This document shows positions 19,649 through 28,839 of a stretch of 64,000 nt of DNA, piece after piece. The notes under the pieces were generated by a model. That model worked only from the letters and a program-made list of their open reading frames with translations, did no database searches and had not been told where the DNA came from. The stretch is from Pythium myriotylum (Eukaryota; Oomycota; Peronosporomycetes; Pythiales; Pythiaceae). Location: the NCBI GenBank assembly GCA_023091665.1, contig JALJCQ010000001.1, forward strand, positions 1,178,001 through 1,242,000, written 5' to 3'. The position numbers and the translations under genes were made by a program. Position 1 is the first letter of the stretch, and every line of letters begins with the position of its first letter.

Positions 19649-22627
19649 ATGGAGCCACAACCAACAACGGATGCGCTCGGGCAGGCTCAAGGGACCGAAG
19701 ATACCTCGCCCCGACTAGCGAACGCCAGCAGCTCAAACGCGCTGCGCCTGACGTGGTCGTTTGGTTTCAACAAGGACCTCGTAGGCGGGGTTCACAACCT
19801 TACAACCGACACGCGCCGCGCCATCTTCTACACGGCAGCCCACACTGGAGTGATCTACGACTACGCTCAGAGACAACAGAAACTGCTGCAGGGCCATTGC
19901 CACCCAATCTCATGCTGCGTCGTGAGCGAGGACAAACGCTGGATTGTCACCGCCGATCGTGGCAAGGAGTCGATGGTCGTGGTGTGGGACGCCGACACAG
20001 GGAACCCAATCAAGACTATCTTCCAGCCACACGCTTTTGGTGTCCAAGCCATTGATATATCTCCTGATGCGCTGTTTCTTGTGACCCTTAGTGCTGTAAG
20101 TCCTCCAAATGACACAGGCGTCTCCCCCACCAAGACGAAGCAACGATTTCGCCAAGAACTCAGTGTCTGGGAGTGGACGTCTCCTGCTGCGAGCAGCGGC
20201 GCACTCCATTCCAGCTTCGTCGCAACCGAGGACGTGCAGCTCTCGGTGCGATTCAACACGTATGACATTCGCGAGATCATCTCAAACGGAAAGCAGCGCG
20301 TTATTTTCTGGAACTGGGCCGACCACAAGCTGCTATTCTACTCGCCATCGCTCTCGCAGAAGGACTTCCGACAAGCGATCGGCAATTTCACGCAGTCTCT
20401 ATTTGTTCCTGACTCGAAACAGGCGCTCACTGGCACGGAAGACGGCGACCTTGTGCTTTGGGATGTGGTTCGAGGCGATGACCAGGAGAACGGACCCAAC
20501 GCGAGTTTTCCAGACCGCAAAGCAGTGAAGATCGTCCGACTCGCAGGTGGCGTCGATCATCTAAAGCGCGTGTCTATTAATCACATCACAGACATCGACG
20601 GATATCTAGTCCTGGGCTCTAGTGACGGCGCTGTCCGGTTCTACGACTTCGACTTTCGTCTGGTCGCGTGGTTTGAAGACCTTAACGCCGGTCCTGTACT
20701 TTCGGTGTCGTTTGCAGCTACCACGAACGACGTGATACCGTCAATGAGTAAGGATCGGGGGAGTGGTGGGGGTTCTCGGCGATCTCATGGGTTTGACGGA
20801 ACAACTGCTGACGACGAGGAGTTCTTCCAGGTAGCAGACTTTGTCGTGGGGACCTCATCTGCTTTCATTGTCGGCATGAGCGCGTCGCTATTCGCCGAGC
20901 ACGAAACAGAAAAGCGGCGTGGCACGCTGCTCATGCAGGGTATCAATGACGAGATCCACGGGCTTGCTACCCACCCAAAATATGCACAGGTAGCCATTAG
21001 CTCATATTCTGGAGTGTTGCAACTTTGGGACTACAGTGCCAAGCGACTGCTCATGATGCGCAAGTTTGACATCGACAAATTCCGCCCCCAGTGCCTCACC
21101 TTCAGTCCTGAAGGCAAGCGGCTCTTCGTTGGTTTCACCAGCGGTGCGATAAAGATCCTTCACGCCCAGACGTTTGAAGACCTAACGGCGCTGCGGTTGT
21201 CAAAAGTCGCAATCACCGATATCCGCGTCAGCTTTGACTCAAGCCTGTTCGTTGCGATCGATGCGAATTATTTTCTAGGCATGTGGCGTGCCAAAACACA
21301 AGCCAGCACAACTACCTCCCCACCAAGTGACGAAAGTGAGCCAGTATCAGATGATGGAGTGCTCAACACTGACTGGACCTACCTTGGTCGCTGTCGAGCC
21401 CACTCCAAACCTATTACTGGGATCGAGTTCTTCCAGACTAATGATGGCACCCCGCTACTGGTGTCGGTATCCGAGGACAAGACCCTCGCAGAATATTGTC
21501 TCAGTCGCTCCAGTATAGTTGACGGAATCGTTCTCACGCAGTCACCGCTACGCATTGAGCAAGGAGCGACACCGACAGCATGCTGCTGGCATCCAGACAT
21601 GAAGAGTCTTCAAGAGGATATGCTCGTAGTCGCGAATGACGAGTATAAACTCAAGCAGTGGAATGCAAACAACAAAATCTGTCGTAAAACGACATTGGGG
21701 CCGTCTTACGGTGGACCCATTAACCGATTGGTGCCGGTTCCTTTGCGAAACTCATCTCCGATAGCGTTGGGTGGAGCGCAGGCGTCGGAGCGATACTGTG
21801 CCTACAGCACTCATGAGAAAGTAGTCGGTCTCCTCAAATTGCCTCTCGATGGAAACCCACACAAGTCCATGGGGCTGATCGCGCACCCCGGTGAGATTAG
21901 TAACATCGACGTGTCTTTCGACGGCAATTATCTCATGACAGCAGGAGGGAAAGACCTTGTCATCAATTTATGGGAGATACACACGAATGAACTCGACATG
22001 GTAGAAGCAGGCGCTGGTTCAGACGGACTGGAACCATACTTCTCGCTTTTGGAAGGAGGCAAAGACGGCCAATTCTACCAAGAAATCGTCGATTATTTCT
22101 ACTTTGCCCAACTTCGTGTCCAGGGTGAGAACGCGACCTCTGCACGAGAGATCACGGCTCGAATCCCACTGCAAGAGATCCCGAACGTGATGCGCGCGCT
22201 CGGATTTTACCCAACAGAGCAAGAGATCCAGCACATGTGGAGCGAGGTCAAGTACTCCCAGTTCACGCAGACTACACAGGCTGTGGAAAGCATTGATTTA
22301 CTTGACTTCATCAAGCTGTACATAAATCATCGCCCAGTGTTTGGGATTGGCAAGCGTGACATTGAACAGGCATTTAAAACTTTGGGCGCGAATCCCAACC
22401 TGAAGTGGGAGACATTGCAGAAAAGGCTTTTGCATTCGGGCGAACAGCTGACGGAAGACGAGTTACGGAGCTGCTTGGACGCGCTTCTAGTTGGAGATGA
22501 AAGTGAGCGTGCGGATGGCACAATTTGTATGGATTCGCAGTACACGGCGACGTCCTTCGCCGACAAAGTGCTGGGTTTCGACGACTACGAAGCATTGGAA
22601 CGAGAGGAAGAGGCAGGGGCGTACTAA
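19649..22627 (+). CDS. CFAP251: CFAP251/WDR66-like WD40 protein of the ciliary axoneme
   Basis: 992 residues, one exon, ATG 19649. The start of the propeller is diagnostic of CFAP251/WDR66: LTWSFGFNKDLVGGVHNL, AIFYTAAHTGVIYDY, LLQGHCHPISCCVVSEDKRWIVTAD, VVVWDADTGNPIKTIF. Two WD40 propellers occupy about 25-760. The C-terminus carries EF-hand-like helices (about 800-960: ITARIPLQEIPNVMRALGFYPTEQEI, LLDFIKLYINHRPVFGI). In other eukaryotes this protein sits at the base of radial spoke 3 (calmodulin- and spoke-associated complex) of motile cilia. Its presence implies flagellated cells, here zoospores, and expression at sporulation would be expected. It lies 143 nt after the interrupted C2-DysF copy. 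Confidence 0.9.
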   Translation: MEPQPTTDALGQAQGTEDTSPRLANASSSNALRLTWSFGFNKDLVGGVHNLTTDTRRAIFYTAAHTGVIYDYAQRQQKLLQGHCHPISCCVVSEDKRWIVTADRGKESMVVVWDADTGNPIKTIFQPHAFGVQAIDISPDALFLVTLSAVSPPNDTGVSPTKTKQRFRQELSVWEWTSPAASSGALHSSFVATEDVQLSVRFNTYDIREIISNGKQRVIFWNWADHKLLFYSPSLSQKDFRQAIGNFTQSLFVPDSKQALTGTEDGDLVLWDVVRGDDQENGPNASFPDRKAVKIVRLAGGVDHLKRVSINHITDIDGYLVLGSSDGAVRFYDFDFRLVAWFEDLNAGPVLSVSFAATTNDVIPSMSKDRGSGGGSRRSHGFDGTTADDEEFFQVADFVVGTSSAFIVGMSASLFAEHETEKRRGTLLMQGINDEIHGLATHPKYAQVAISSYSGVLQLWDYSAKRLLMMRKFDIDKFRPQCLTFSPEGKRLFVGFTSGAIKILHAQTFEDLTALRLSKVAITDIRVSFDSSLFVAIDANYFLGMWRAKTQASTTTSPPSDESEPVSDDGVLNTDWTYLGRCRAHSKPITGIEFFQTNDGTPLLVSVSEDKTLAEYCLSRSSIVDGIVLTQSPLRIEQGATPTACCWHPDMKSLQEDMLVVANDEYKLKQWNANNKICRKTTLGPSYGGPINRLVPVPLRNSSPIALGGAQASERYCAYSTHEKVVGLLKLPLDGNPHKSMGLIAHPGEISNIDVSFDGNYLMTAGGKDLVINLWEIHTNELDMVEAGAGSDGLEPYFSLLEGGKDGQFYQEIVDYFYFAQLRVQGENATSAREITARIPLQEIPNVMRALGFYPTEQEIQHMWSEVKYSQFTQTTQAVESIDLLDFIKLYINHRPVFGIGKRDIEQAFKTLGANPNLKWETLQKRLLHSGEQLTEDELRSCLDALLVGDESERADGTICMDSQYTATSFADKVLGFDDYEALEREEEAGAY

Positions 22628-22670
22628 CCAGAAATCGTTCGTGATCATTGTGGTCCTTAGTTACCGAATG

Positions 22671-23087
22671 CTAGTGAGTGATGCATGTGTAGCTGCATTC
22701 CAATGTGCGCTCATCAATCTCATCACTCTGACTAAAGTAGTCGTCGCCTTGCCCATACTTTGTGCTGTGTGTAGCCCATCCGATATCGAGTGGATGCGTC
22801 TTCTGTCCGTCGGGGGTCGCGTTGAGGAGCCACGCACACAGCAACTCGTTCATGATCGATGTGAAGGACTGCTTTGGCGACGAGTGTGCCTGTTGTTGTG
22901 ATCCAGACGGCAAGGGTTCCCTCGAGAGCGGAAACGCTGATCCGAGATCGTTGTCCTCGTCAGTGCGGATAGGAAAGTCAAAAATGTCAATGAGGTTTTC
23001 AATGATTTGCCCGAATCTTGCGCGGGCTGTGTACCGACGCCGGATTACTTTGCCGTCGACCAGGGAGCGCCGCTGAGGTCCGATCAT
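22671..23087 (-). CDS. Hypothetical protein, 138 residues
   Basis: A single-exon frame from ATG 23087 to TAG, convergent with CFAP251 (43 nt apart). The N-terminus is basic and helical (GKVIRRRYTARARFGQIIENLIDIFDFPI), followed by a polar acidic region and MNELLCAWLL. No domain recognised. It is retained because the frame begins with a true ATG, has protein-like composition and fills an otherwise empty stretch. It could be a lineage-specific gene or chance. Confidence 0.45.
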   Translation of the reverse strand: MIGPQRRSLVDGKVIRRRYTARARFGQIIENLIDIFDFPIRTDEDNDLGSAFPLSREPLPSGSQQQAHSSPKQSFTSIMNELLCAWLLNATPDGQKTHPLDIGWATHSTKYGQGDDYFSQSDEIDERTLECSYTCITH

Positions 23088-23299
23088 GGTTGGCAGTGGC
23101 GCTGGGTTTGTCGGTACGCTGCTTTGAGCGTTAGGCAGTGTCTAGGAGCTGCGATCACGGCAAGCCGAGTTGAGATTTGCGAGTGATGCGTTGGGGTGGG
23201 GAGAGACGAGAGTCGCATTTTCACAAGAGTGCTCGTATTATAATAGTGTGGAGTGTGAGTAGCAGAGGGTTGGTGGTTTCCAACGTAGTCGTTCTCCAC
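23088..23299. promoter_or_regulatory. Putative divergent upstream region
   Basis: About 210 bases between the ATG of the 138-residue minus-strand frame and the small plus-strand frame at 23300. It contains an AT-rich patch (ATTATAATAG near 23237). Inferred only from geometry. Confidence 0.25.
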
Positions 23300-23494
23300 A
23301 TGGGAGCAACTCACTCCAACAGTAACGAGAAAGTGCAACACCCACAGTCCGTTTTGATTGGCGATTCTACAAAACTCACATCTCTATTGGCTCAAATGTG
23401 TAAATCAGATGTCAGCGCGGCAAACAAGACCACTAGCTCGACGGGCGCTGGTGCTTTACAGCAGGAGGAGAATCTCTCGCGAGCGCATGGCTGA
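23300..23494 (+). CDS. Possible small N-myristoylated protein
   Basis: A 64-codon frame starting MGATHSNS, which fits the N-myristoylation consensus MGxxxS/T, then a polar Ser/Thr-rich sequence ending EENLSRAHG. No homologue recognised. It lies 73 nt upstream of the SEL1-repeat gene in the same orientation, so it could instead be leader sequence of that transcript. Confidence 0.3.
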   Translation: MGATHSNSNEKVQHPQSVLIGDSTKLTSLLAQMCKSDVSAANKTTSSTGAGALQQEENLSRAHG

Positions 23495-23567
23495 TGCTCT
23501 GGTGGGTGATGCGCTCTCACGGCGAACTCGTGGGTGAGCCAGTTCTCCCGTTCAAAACCAATTCTCC

Positions 23568-26189
23568 ATGAAGCGTGCGTACGCTTTCTCCGTGGCGTGT
23601 CTGTTCTGCGTCTTTGCTGTCGCTGCGGCAATTACCGATGTCGAGAGCGCGTCCCTCGATATGCGCTGGCAGGCGCTGGTTGCAAACTGTAGTTTCGCTG
23701 GAAACCGCGAGTTCAGTCTCAACGAGGTCTTGCTTCCGACGGCAATCGCTGCATTGAAGACGTTGGCCCTCGACAGAGCAAGCCGCTCGCAGTGGCTCCA
23801 CGACGTGGGCGAGTGGAACTTACTCTACGGTGGCAACATCACACGCGCTGAGGAGTTTCTTCGAGCCAGCGCTGACTTGGGCAATCCACACGCCCAGTTT
23901 CTTGTCGGCGCACTCGTGGCAACTGCTAAGCATTCCTCTCAGCCCGAGGCCACGCTCTTCTACCGCTTCGCCTCCATCGGTGGCTTACCACAAACATCGA
24001 TGGCGATGGGATACCGGCATCTTATCGGATACGGCGCTCCACGCTCGTGTGAGACAGCACTCCGCCACTACAAGGCTGCGGCTGACGACGTCATGCGACA
24101 CAAGCACGCTTTACCCAACAGCGACCTTCCCATTCAGGTTTTCTCGATTCCTCCACCGGCACGACTCTCGGATGATCAGACCAAGCGACCTCGCACAGTT
24201 GACGACGAGATTCGTCAAGCAGAATTTCTGCGGCATCGAGCCGCCATGTCAAGAAACACTAACCTACTCGAGCGTACTGCAAGCTTGATACTCTTCAGCG
24301 ACCTTTACCAAACTCGCACAGTGAATCACAGGCAGGCCCAACACGAGGCAATCGAGATACTCCAGCGGGCAGTGTCACTTGGAAGCAACTCGGCAATGGC
24401 ACTGTTGGGCCATGTGTTTGCGTATGGTCTCGCAGGAATGGACCCAGATATCTCCAAGGCCATTCAGTTCTACGAGACTGCGCTAAACGCATCCAATACA
24501 ACAAATGGTTTTCGCTTCGGAAGATCAGAGGCCGCCAACGGTCTCGGACGTTTGTACCTCCATGGCACGAAAGGTGTTCCGGCTGATGTTGAGCGCGCGA
24601 TATCGTATTTTCAAGTTGCATCGAGAGCTGGACACGCTGAGGGTGTGTTTCACTCGGCGACGGTGATGGCTCATGCCAATCCGGTGAAGTCAGTCGAGCT
24701 TCTCCAAGCTTCAGCAGACGTCGGGCATGTTGGAGCCTTATTTGAGCTTGCGCGGGTGAAGGAAAAAGCTCGTTTTCGCAATTTTCATCAAATGAGCTGT
24801 ACAGACGCGGTGAAACTGTACAAGCAAGTTGCCGAGCACAGCCCATTCGGTCGTCTCCTTCTCACACGCGCAACTGAGCTGTTTCTCTTTGGCCACCATG
24901 AGACGGCACTGAGACTATACCTGATTGGCGCAGAGATGGGTTACGAAGTTGCTGAGCACAACGCGATGTGGCTGATGGAACGGTCTGTGTTTACCTCTCG
25001 AACAGATATTGTCACGGACCAGTTGTACAGTGCGTTGTTTGGGAGAAGCGCAGCCCAGGGAAGCGTTGATGGGGTTGTTCGTGCTGGAAATGACGCGTAC
25101 ATGAAAGGGAACTATCGCCAAGCGATGCAGCAGTACCTGCGCGCCATCGACTTGGATCCGACTCACGCGATGGCATTATACTATGCCGGTTTTATGTGCG
25201 AGCATGGCCTAGGCACTGTTACCTCCAGGAAGAGTCTCCTGCGAGCTCGATGGTATTACCAGCAAGCCTTACTGCACGAGCCGTTGCTGGCTTACGTCTT
25301 TCACCTTGTGGTCTTCAAGATTGACGCTAAGCTCAAGCTCAGCCAGTGGATTGAGTGCGTTTCTTCGTGGATCAGGTTTGTCTATCAGCTAGTTGTCGGC
25401 CAGCTTTCTCTCGCAAGCCAGGTTACGGAGAAGACCAGCATCACTCAGGCAACAATTACACCTAGTGATGTTGATAAGCGCCAACTAAGATTCGAGCCTG
25501 CGATGGAGTTCAACGGGTTAACTTCCAGTATTACCGTCAAGTGTGCATTGCCCCCAAGCACGGAAGGACTGACTTTGGAAACCTGGATGTGGATCGACCA
25601 ACCGAGTCGAGCAGACCAAGGGGCTGAAATGGTGTTGTTCGATTGGCAGGACACACTACAGATCGTACTGACACCACATAAAGACGGCTCGTCGTGGCAG
25701 TTACGGGTACGGTCGGGTGATCCTGAACATGCAAGCGTGCTCACACTTACGAGTGTGGCTCTCAAGTCTCAGAAATGGAACCACGTCAGCATAACGGTGA
25801 ATGCAAAGGAGAGAAGCACTCATCTGGTCGTGAACAACGAGCTTACAGACGCAGGGAATCTCCTTGTCTCGATTCATTCGCGTCCTGAGCATCTCTTCTC
25901 TGTCGGAGCACCAGCTCTAACAGCGTTTGGAGGAGCAGTTTTTCATGGCAAACTCCTCGCTTATCGATTGTGGACCAGGACCGCAATCAGAGGCGAAGAG
26001 ACTGTGGCAAGTCGCAGTTACAAGTGGTTTGATTTGGGATTCCGCGTGTTTCCCTCTGTTGATGACTCGACAGGACAAGAGAGCGATCACAGTGATGTCG
26101 TGAACCTTCAGGGAGCCGACAGCGTGTCATTGACTGCAAATGATGTTACACTGAGGATGATACAATTCCCATTTCGGAGGAAAATTTAG
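23568..26189 (+). CDS. SEL1-repeat protein with C-terminal LamG/ConA-like domain
   Basis: 873 residues, one exon, ATG 23568, with a signal peptide (about 1-22, AYAFSVACLFCVFAVAAA). SEL1-like/TPR helical repeats run from about 80 to 590: NPHAQFLVGALVAT, NSAMALLGHVFAYGLAGMDP, EAANGLGRLYLHGTKGVPAD, HAMALYYAGFMCEHGLGTV. A hydrophobic stretch near 585-625 (LLAYVFHLVVF, WIRFVYQLVVGQLSLA) may contact or cross the membrane. A beta-rich domain with the LamG/concanavalin-like pattern follows (about 650-830: MEFNGLTSSITV, LTLETWMWIDQ, KWNHVSITVN, FHGKLLAYRLW). Secreted SEL1 proteins such as SEL1L/Hrd3 work with the ERAD ligase HRD1; a similar ER-lumenal role is possible but unproven. The LamG addition is atypical of SEL1L. 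Confidence 0.75.
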   Translation: MKRAYAFSVACLFCVFAVAAAITDVESASLDMRWQALVANCSFAGNREFSLNEVLLPTAIAALKTLALDRASRSQWLHDVGEWNLLYGGNITRAEEFLRASADLGNPHAQFLVGALVATAKHSSQPEATLFYRFASIGGLPQTSMAMGYRHLIGYGAPRSCETALRHYKAAADDVMRHKHALPNSDLPIQVFSIPPPARLSDDQTKRPRTVDDEIRQAEFLRHRAAMSRNTNLLERTASLILFSDLYQTRTVNHRQAQHEAIEILQRAVSLGSNSAMALLGHVFAYGLAGMDPDISKAIQFYETALNASNTTNGFRFGRSEAANGLGRLYLHGTKGVPADVERAISYFQVASRAGHAEGVFHSATVMAHANPVKSVELLQASADVGHVGALFELARVKEKARFRNFHQMSCTDAVKLYKQVAEHSPFGRLLLTRATELFLFGHHETALRLYLIGAEMGYEVAEHNAMWLMERSVFTSRTDIVTDQLYSALFGRSAAQGSVDGVVRAGNDAYMKGNYRQAMQQYLRAIDLDPTHAMALYYAGFMCEHGLGTVTSRKSLLRARWYYQQALLHEPLLAYVFHLVVFKIDAKLKLSQWIECVSSWIRFVYQLVVGQLSLASQVTEKTSITQATITPSDVDKRQLRFEPAMEFNGLTSSITVKCALPPSTEGLTLETWMWIDQPSRADQGAEMVLFDWQDTLQIVLTPHKDGSSWQLRVRSGDPEHASVLTLTSVALKSQKWNHVSITVNAKERSTHLVVNNELTDAGNLLVSIHSRPEHLFSVGAPALTAFGGAVFHGKLLAYRLWTRTAIRGEETVASRSYKWFDLGFRVFPSVDDSTGQESDHSDVVNLQGADSVSLTANDVTLRMIQFPFRRKI

Positions 26190-26293
26190 TCATCTTCGGT
26201 ATGAGTAATTTTCAACGCAGGATCTTTCACAGACTATCGACAAAGCGTCATTCGAAGATTTGAAGCTACACAATGACGAATAATTTGGTCTGT

Positions 26294-27745
26294 TTAGATT
26301 TGACTGCTCTTCATCCCACTAAACAAATTGAGTCTCAACGATTTGTTGCGCACAAAATTACGCACGCGAGTTTGAAGGGAGAATGTTGTCTGGTATCGTT
26401 CTCCACACCCCGTGCAGTCATCGGTCGACTTGAATACGGAACGATCCGCTGCCCATCGTTTCCACGCTTGGTCAGATGGTGCTGTGCCATCCAACTCAAA
26501 TGGTGGCGACTCTGGAGCTGGAGAACACTGACGTACCAAGCAGCCAGTGCACTGATTGCGAATAGTCACAGGCGGCTTCTCACATCTATACGCCCATTTC
26601 ACATTTTGGAAGAACTTGTGGGCTTTTACCTCCGCCGAGCCATGGCGATGGCCGAGACGTTCTCGATTATCAACAGATAGCAGCATGCGGATGAAATCCT
26701 TGCAGACGCTACTCACGCTCGGCGTCGGCGGAAACTCAAGTTTTCCGGTGAGAATGCGATGAAATATCGCACTAATCGAACCGTTTCCTTTCTGGTGAAA
26801 CGGGGAGATACCGTAAAGTAGCTCGAACATGCAACAACCAAGTGCCCACCAATCGACATCCGAAGACTGGGCTGATTCTTGTTGAATCATTTCTGGAGGC
26901 ATATATTCGACTGCGCCAACAAGAGAATTGGAGCGAAGTCGGACTCGATCATCAATCCCGCACTGCTTTGGAGTGGCGTCAAGGTCGTCACTCCAAACAT
27001 CATCTTCAAGAACGACTTGGTTATCTTCGTCAAAGTCGTCTCGATCGCTCGATTGATCGTCACTGCACGTGGAAGCTGTCGTGGTCGTGGTCTCATCACT
27101 ACTCAACTCCGGCTTCGGTTCGAGATCTTTTACCCATGGTGCTTCGACGTAGTTAGATAGATGCATCGCAAGACCTTCGTGGGTAACACCAAAGTCGGCA
27201 AGCCGGATGTGACCGTCTCGAGCCACGAGCACATTCTGCGGTTTTAGGTCACGGTAAACGAAACCCATGGTGTGGAGATACTCGAGTACCTGGACAATCT
27301 CAGATGCGTAGAACTTCACGACTTCTTCAGGCATAGCGCCACCACAAAACTTTCTCACATCGTCCAGGCTCCCTCCTTCTTCAAACGCAAGCACAAGGTA
27401 AAGACGCTCGCTGTCGTGAAATGCTTCGTGAAGTTTGCACACGAATGGGTGGCTGAGCATCTCAAGAATGTACCGTTCCCGTCTTGCGTGGAACGTGCGT
27501 CTTGGCCACGGCTGCTCCAGCGGACACGGCTGGACTTTGAGCGCGAAGAGCTGCTTCGTCTCCCGATGACGTACGAGGTAGACTACCGCCGTGCCGCCGA
27601 CGCCGAGGAGACCGAGCCGCTCGTACTGCGCGAGCGCCACGTCCGACTCGAGACCGTAGCGGTTCCAACGTTGGAGCAGACGGAAGCGCACCACGGCGCG
27701 CACACGCAGCGTCGCTCGGCGCCAGTTGCGCGGCGCGTCCGCCAT
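26294..27745 (-). CDS. AGC-like serine/threonine protein kinase
   Basis: 483 residues, one exon, ATG 27745. The kinase core spans about 40-380: glycine loop GVGGTAVVYLV (48-58), lysine K70 (FALKV), helix-C E90, catalytic loop YRDLKPQN (164-171), DFG 184-186 (ADFGVT), and PPEM (283-286) in place of APE. Between DFG and the VGAVEYMPPEM segment lies an acidic Ser/Thr/Asp-rich insert of about 85 residues. Inserts at this place are known in plant AGC-VIII kinases. The phosphorylation segment RSNSLVG resembles their NSFVGT. DVDWWALGCCMFELLYGISPF and a terminal F-x-x-V-KW tail fit AGC architecture. The C-terminus has CxxC pairs (CTGC, CTGCGE) of unknown role. No PH or PX domain is seen. Confidence 0.85.
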   Translation of the reverse strand: MADAPRNWRRATLRVRAVVRFRLLQRWNRYGLESDVALAQYERLGLLGVGGTAVVYLVRHRETKQLFALKVQPCPLEQPWPRRTFHARRERYILEMLSHPFVCKLHEAFHDSERLYLVLAFEEGGSLDDVRKFCGGAMPEEVVKFYASEIVQVLEYLHTMGFVYRDLKPQNVLVARDGHIRLADFGVTHEGLAMHLSNYVEAPWVKDLEPKPELSSDETTTTTASTCSDDQSSDRDDFDEDNQVVLEDDVWSDDLDATPKQCGIDDRVRLRSNSLVGAVEYMPPEMIQQESAQSSDVDWWALGCCMFELLYGISPFHQKGNGSISAIFHRILTGKLEFPPTPSVSSVCKDFIRMLLSVDNRERLGHRHGSAEVKAHKFFQNVKWAYRCEKPPVTIRNQCTGCLVRQCSPAPESPPFELDGTAPSDQAWKRWAADRSVFKSTDDCTGCGERYQTTFSLQTRVRNFVRNKSLRLNLFSGMKSSQI

Positions 27746-28386
27746 GGGGGCCGCTGCTTTCGACTGAGTTCAGAGGCGGGCGCCGTGGGTTCACCAGGAC
27801 GGCCATCTTGGCGAACTTCCAGATGAGCTGCTCGGTGATTGGGCAACCATCGAGGTCACTTGATGTCGGTTCGTAACTGACTCAGAACCTTTGTTATCTG
27901 TTGTCAAAATGTGATTAAGGCTCTAGCAGAGGTTGACCTCCAATAGTCAATGAGAGAGGTGCTCTATTGAACAACGCAGGACTGTTCAACGAGACACGCA
28001 GCTTCTCTGCAGCGTATTTTTGCCCTTTCAAGATTGCACGTCTTTGCGAAATTCAACCTCTCTTCATCGACACTAGAGGATGTTCCTAATCAGCTACATA
28101 CTTGGGTTGAGATTGAAAATGTCATTAAACCCAGGTTCAAGGGACGGTTCCATCTCATTGAGCTCTCCCTCGACCGTGTCAAAGCGCTGCGTGTCGCTCA
28201 CCGCTCTCTCGCTACGTACCGGCGGTGCTGCATGTCTGTCGCGCGCGCTTCCGTCTCCGCCATGGGAGCCACCGCCATGCTTCGTGTCTCTTCCTCGCGT
28301 CCGACCGAAGCGAGTTGACCGACAGCTCACTCCTCAACTTCCTCCCAAGTGAGCAAGCAACAACCTTCCCAGCGACTAGTCCAACC
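27746..28386. other. Divergent promoter region, AGC kinase / B12D-like gene
   Basis: About 640 bases between divergent start codons. Open frames at 28034-28352 overlap in several registers and show no domain. The frame of the downstream gene is open to 28225, but the first protein-like ATG is 28387. Confidence 0.5.
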
Positions 28387-28710
28387 ATGGTGGCGGCTCG
28401 TGCGACGCGCTCTGGCATCAGCCTCTTGAAGCTCTGGACCACGGACAGCGGCACCTTCCCGATCGTCTTCATCGCCAGCGTCGCTGCATGTGCCGCCGGC
28501 ACGGTCGCGACGCGCTACCTCTTCTTCAACCCGGACGTCTACTTTGACAAGGACCGTCGCGAGAAGCACCTCCACCATGACGCCGACACGGGCGCGCGCT
28601 GGCGCCAGTTCCGCTTCGCGTTCGCCAACTACGACCGCAACCCGATCAACCAGTACAAGACCTGGGATCCGCTCTACGAGCAGCCGGAGAACAAGAGCGT
28701 CAAGCGATAA
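28387..28710 (+). CDS. B12D/MLRQ-like small mitochondrial membrane protein
   Basis: 107 residues from ATG 28387. One transmembrane segment (about 22-44, FPIVFIASVAACAAGTVATRYLFF) is followed directly by NPDVYFDKDRRE. This resembles the B12D/NDUFA4 (MLRQ) family, where a TM helix is followed by an NPDV/NPEV motif and a short polar tail. In that family the protein is attached to respiratory complexes of the inner mitochondrial membrane. The remaining tail (RWRQFRFAFANYDRNPINQYKTWDPLYEQ) is longer than in most B12D proteins. A basic, Ser/Thr-containing N-terminus (VAARATRSGISLLK) could guide mitochondrial import. Family call is moderate. Confidence 0.6.
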   Translation: MVAARATRSGISLLKLWTTDSGTFPIVFIASVAACAAGTVATRYLFFNPDVYFDKDRREKHLHHDADTGARWRQFRFAFANYDRNPINQYKTWDPLYEQPENKSVKR

Positions 28711-28839
28711 ACGCGCGAGCGCGAGCGGGGACTCGACCGCTGCATTGTGCTCTCAGTTCTTGACGAGTTAACCCGTTTCCAATCTTATGTACTTGTATCC
28801 AATGGAACATTGTGTTGACTGAGATTTCCCTTGTCTTTT

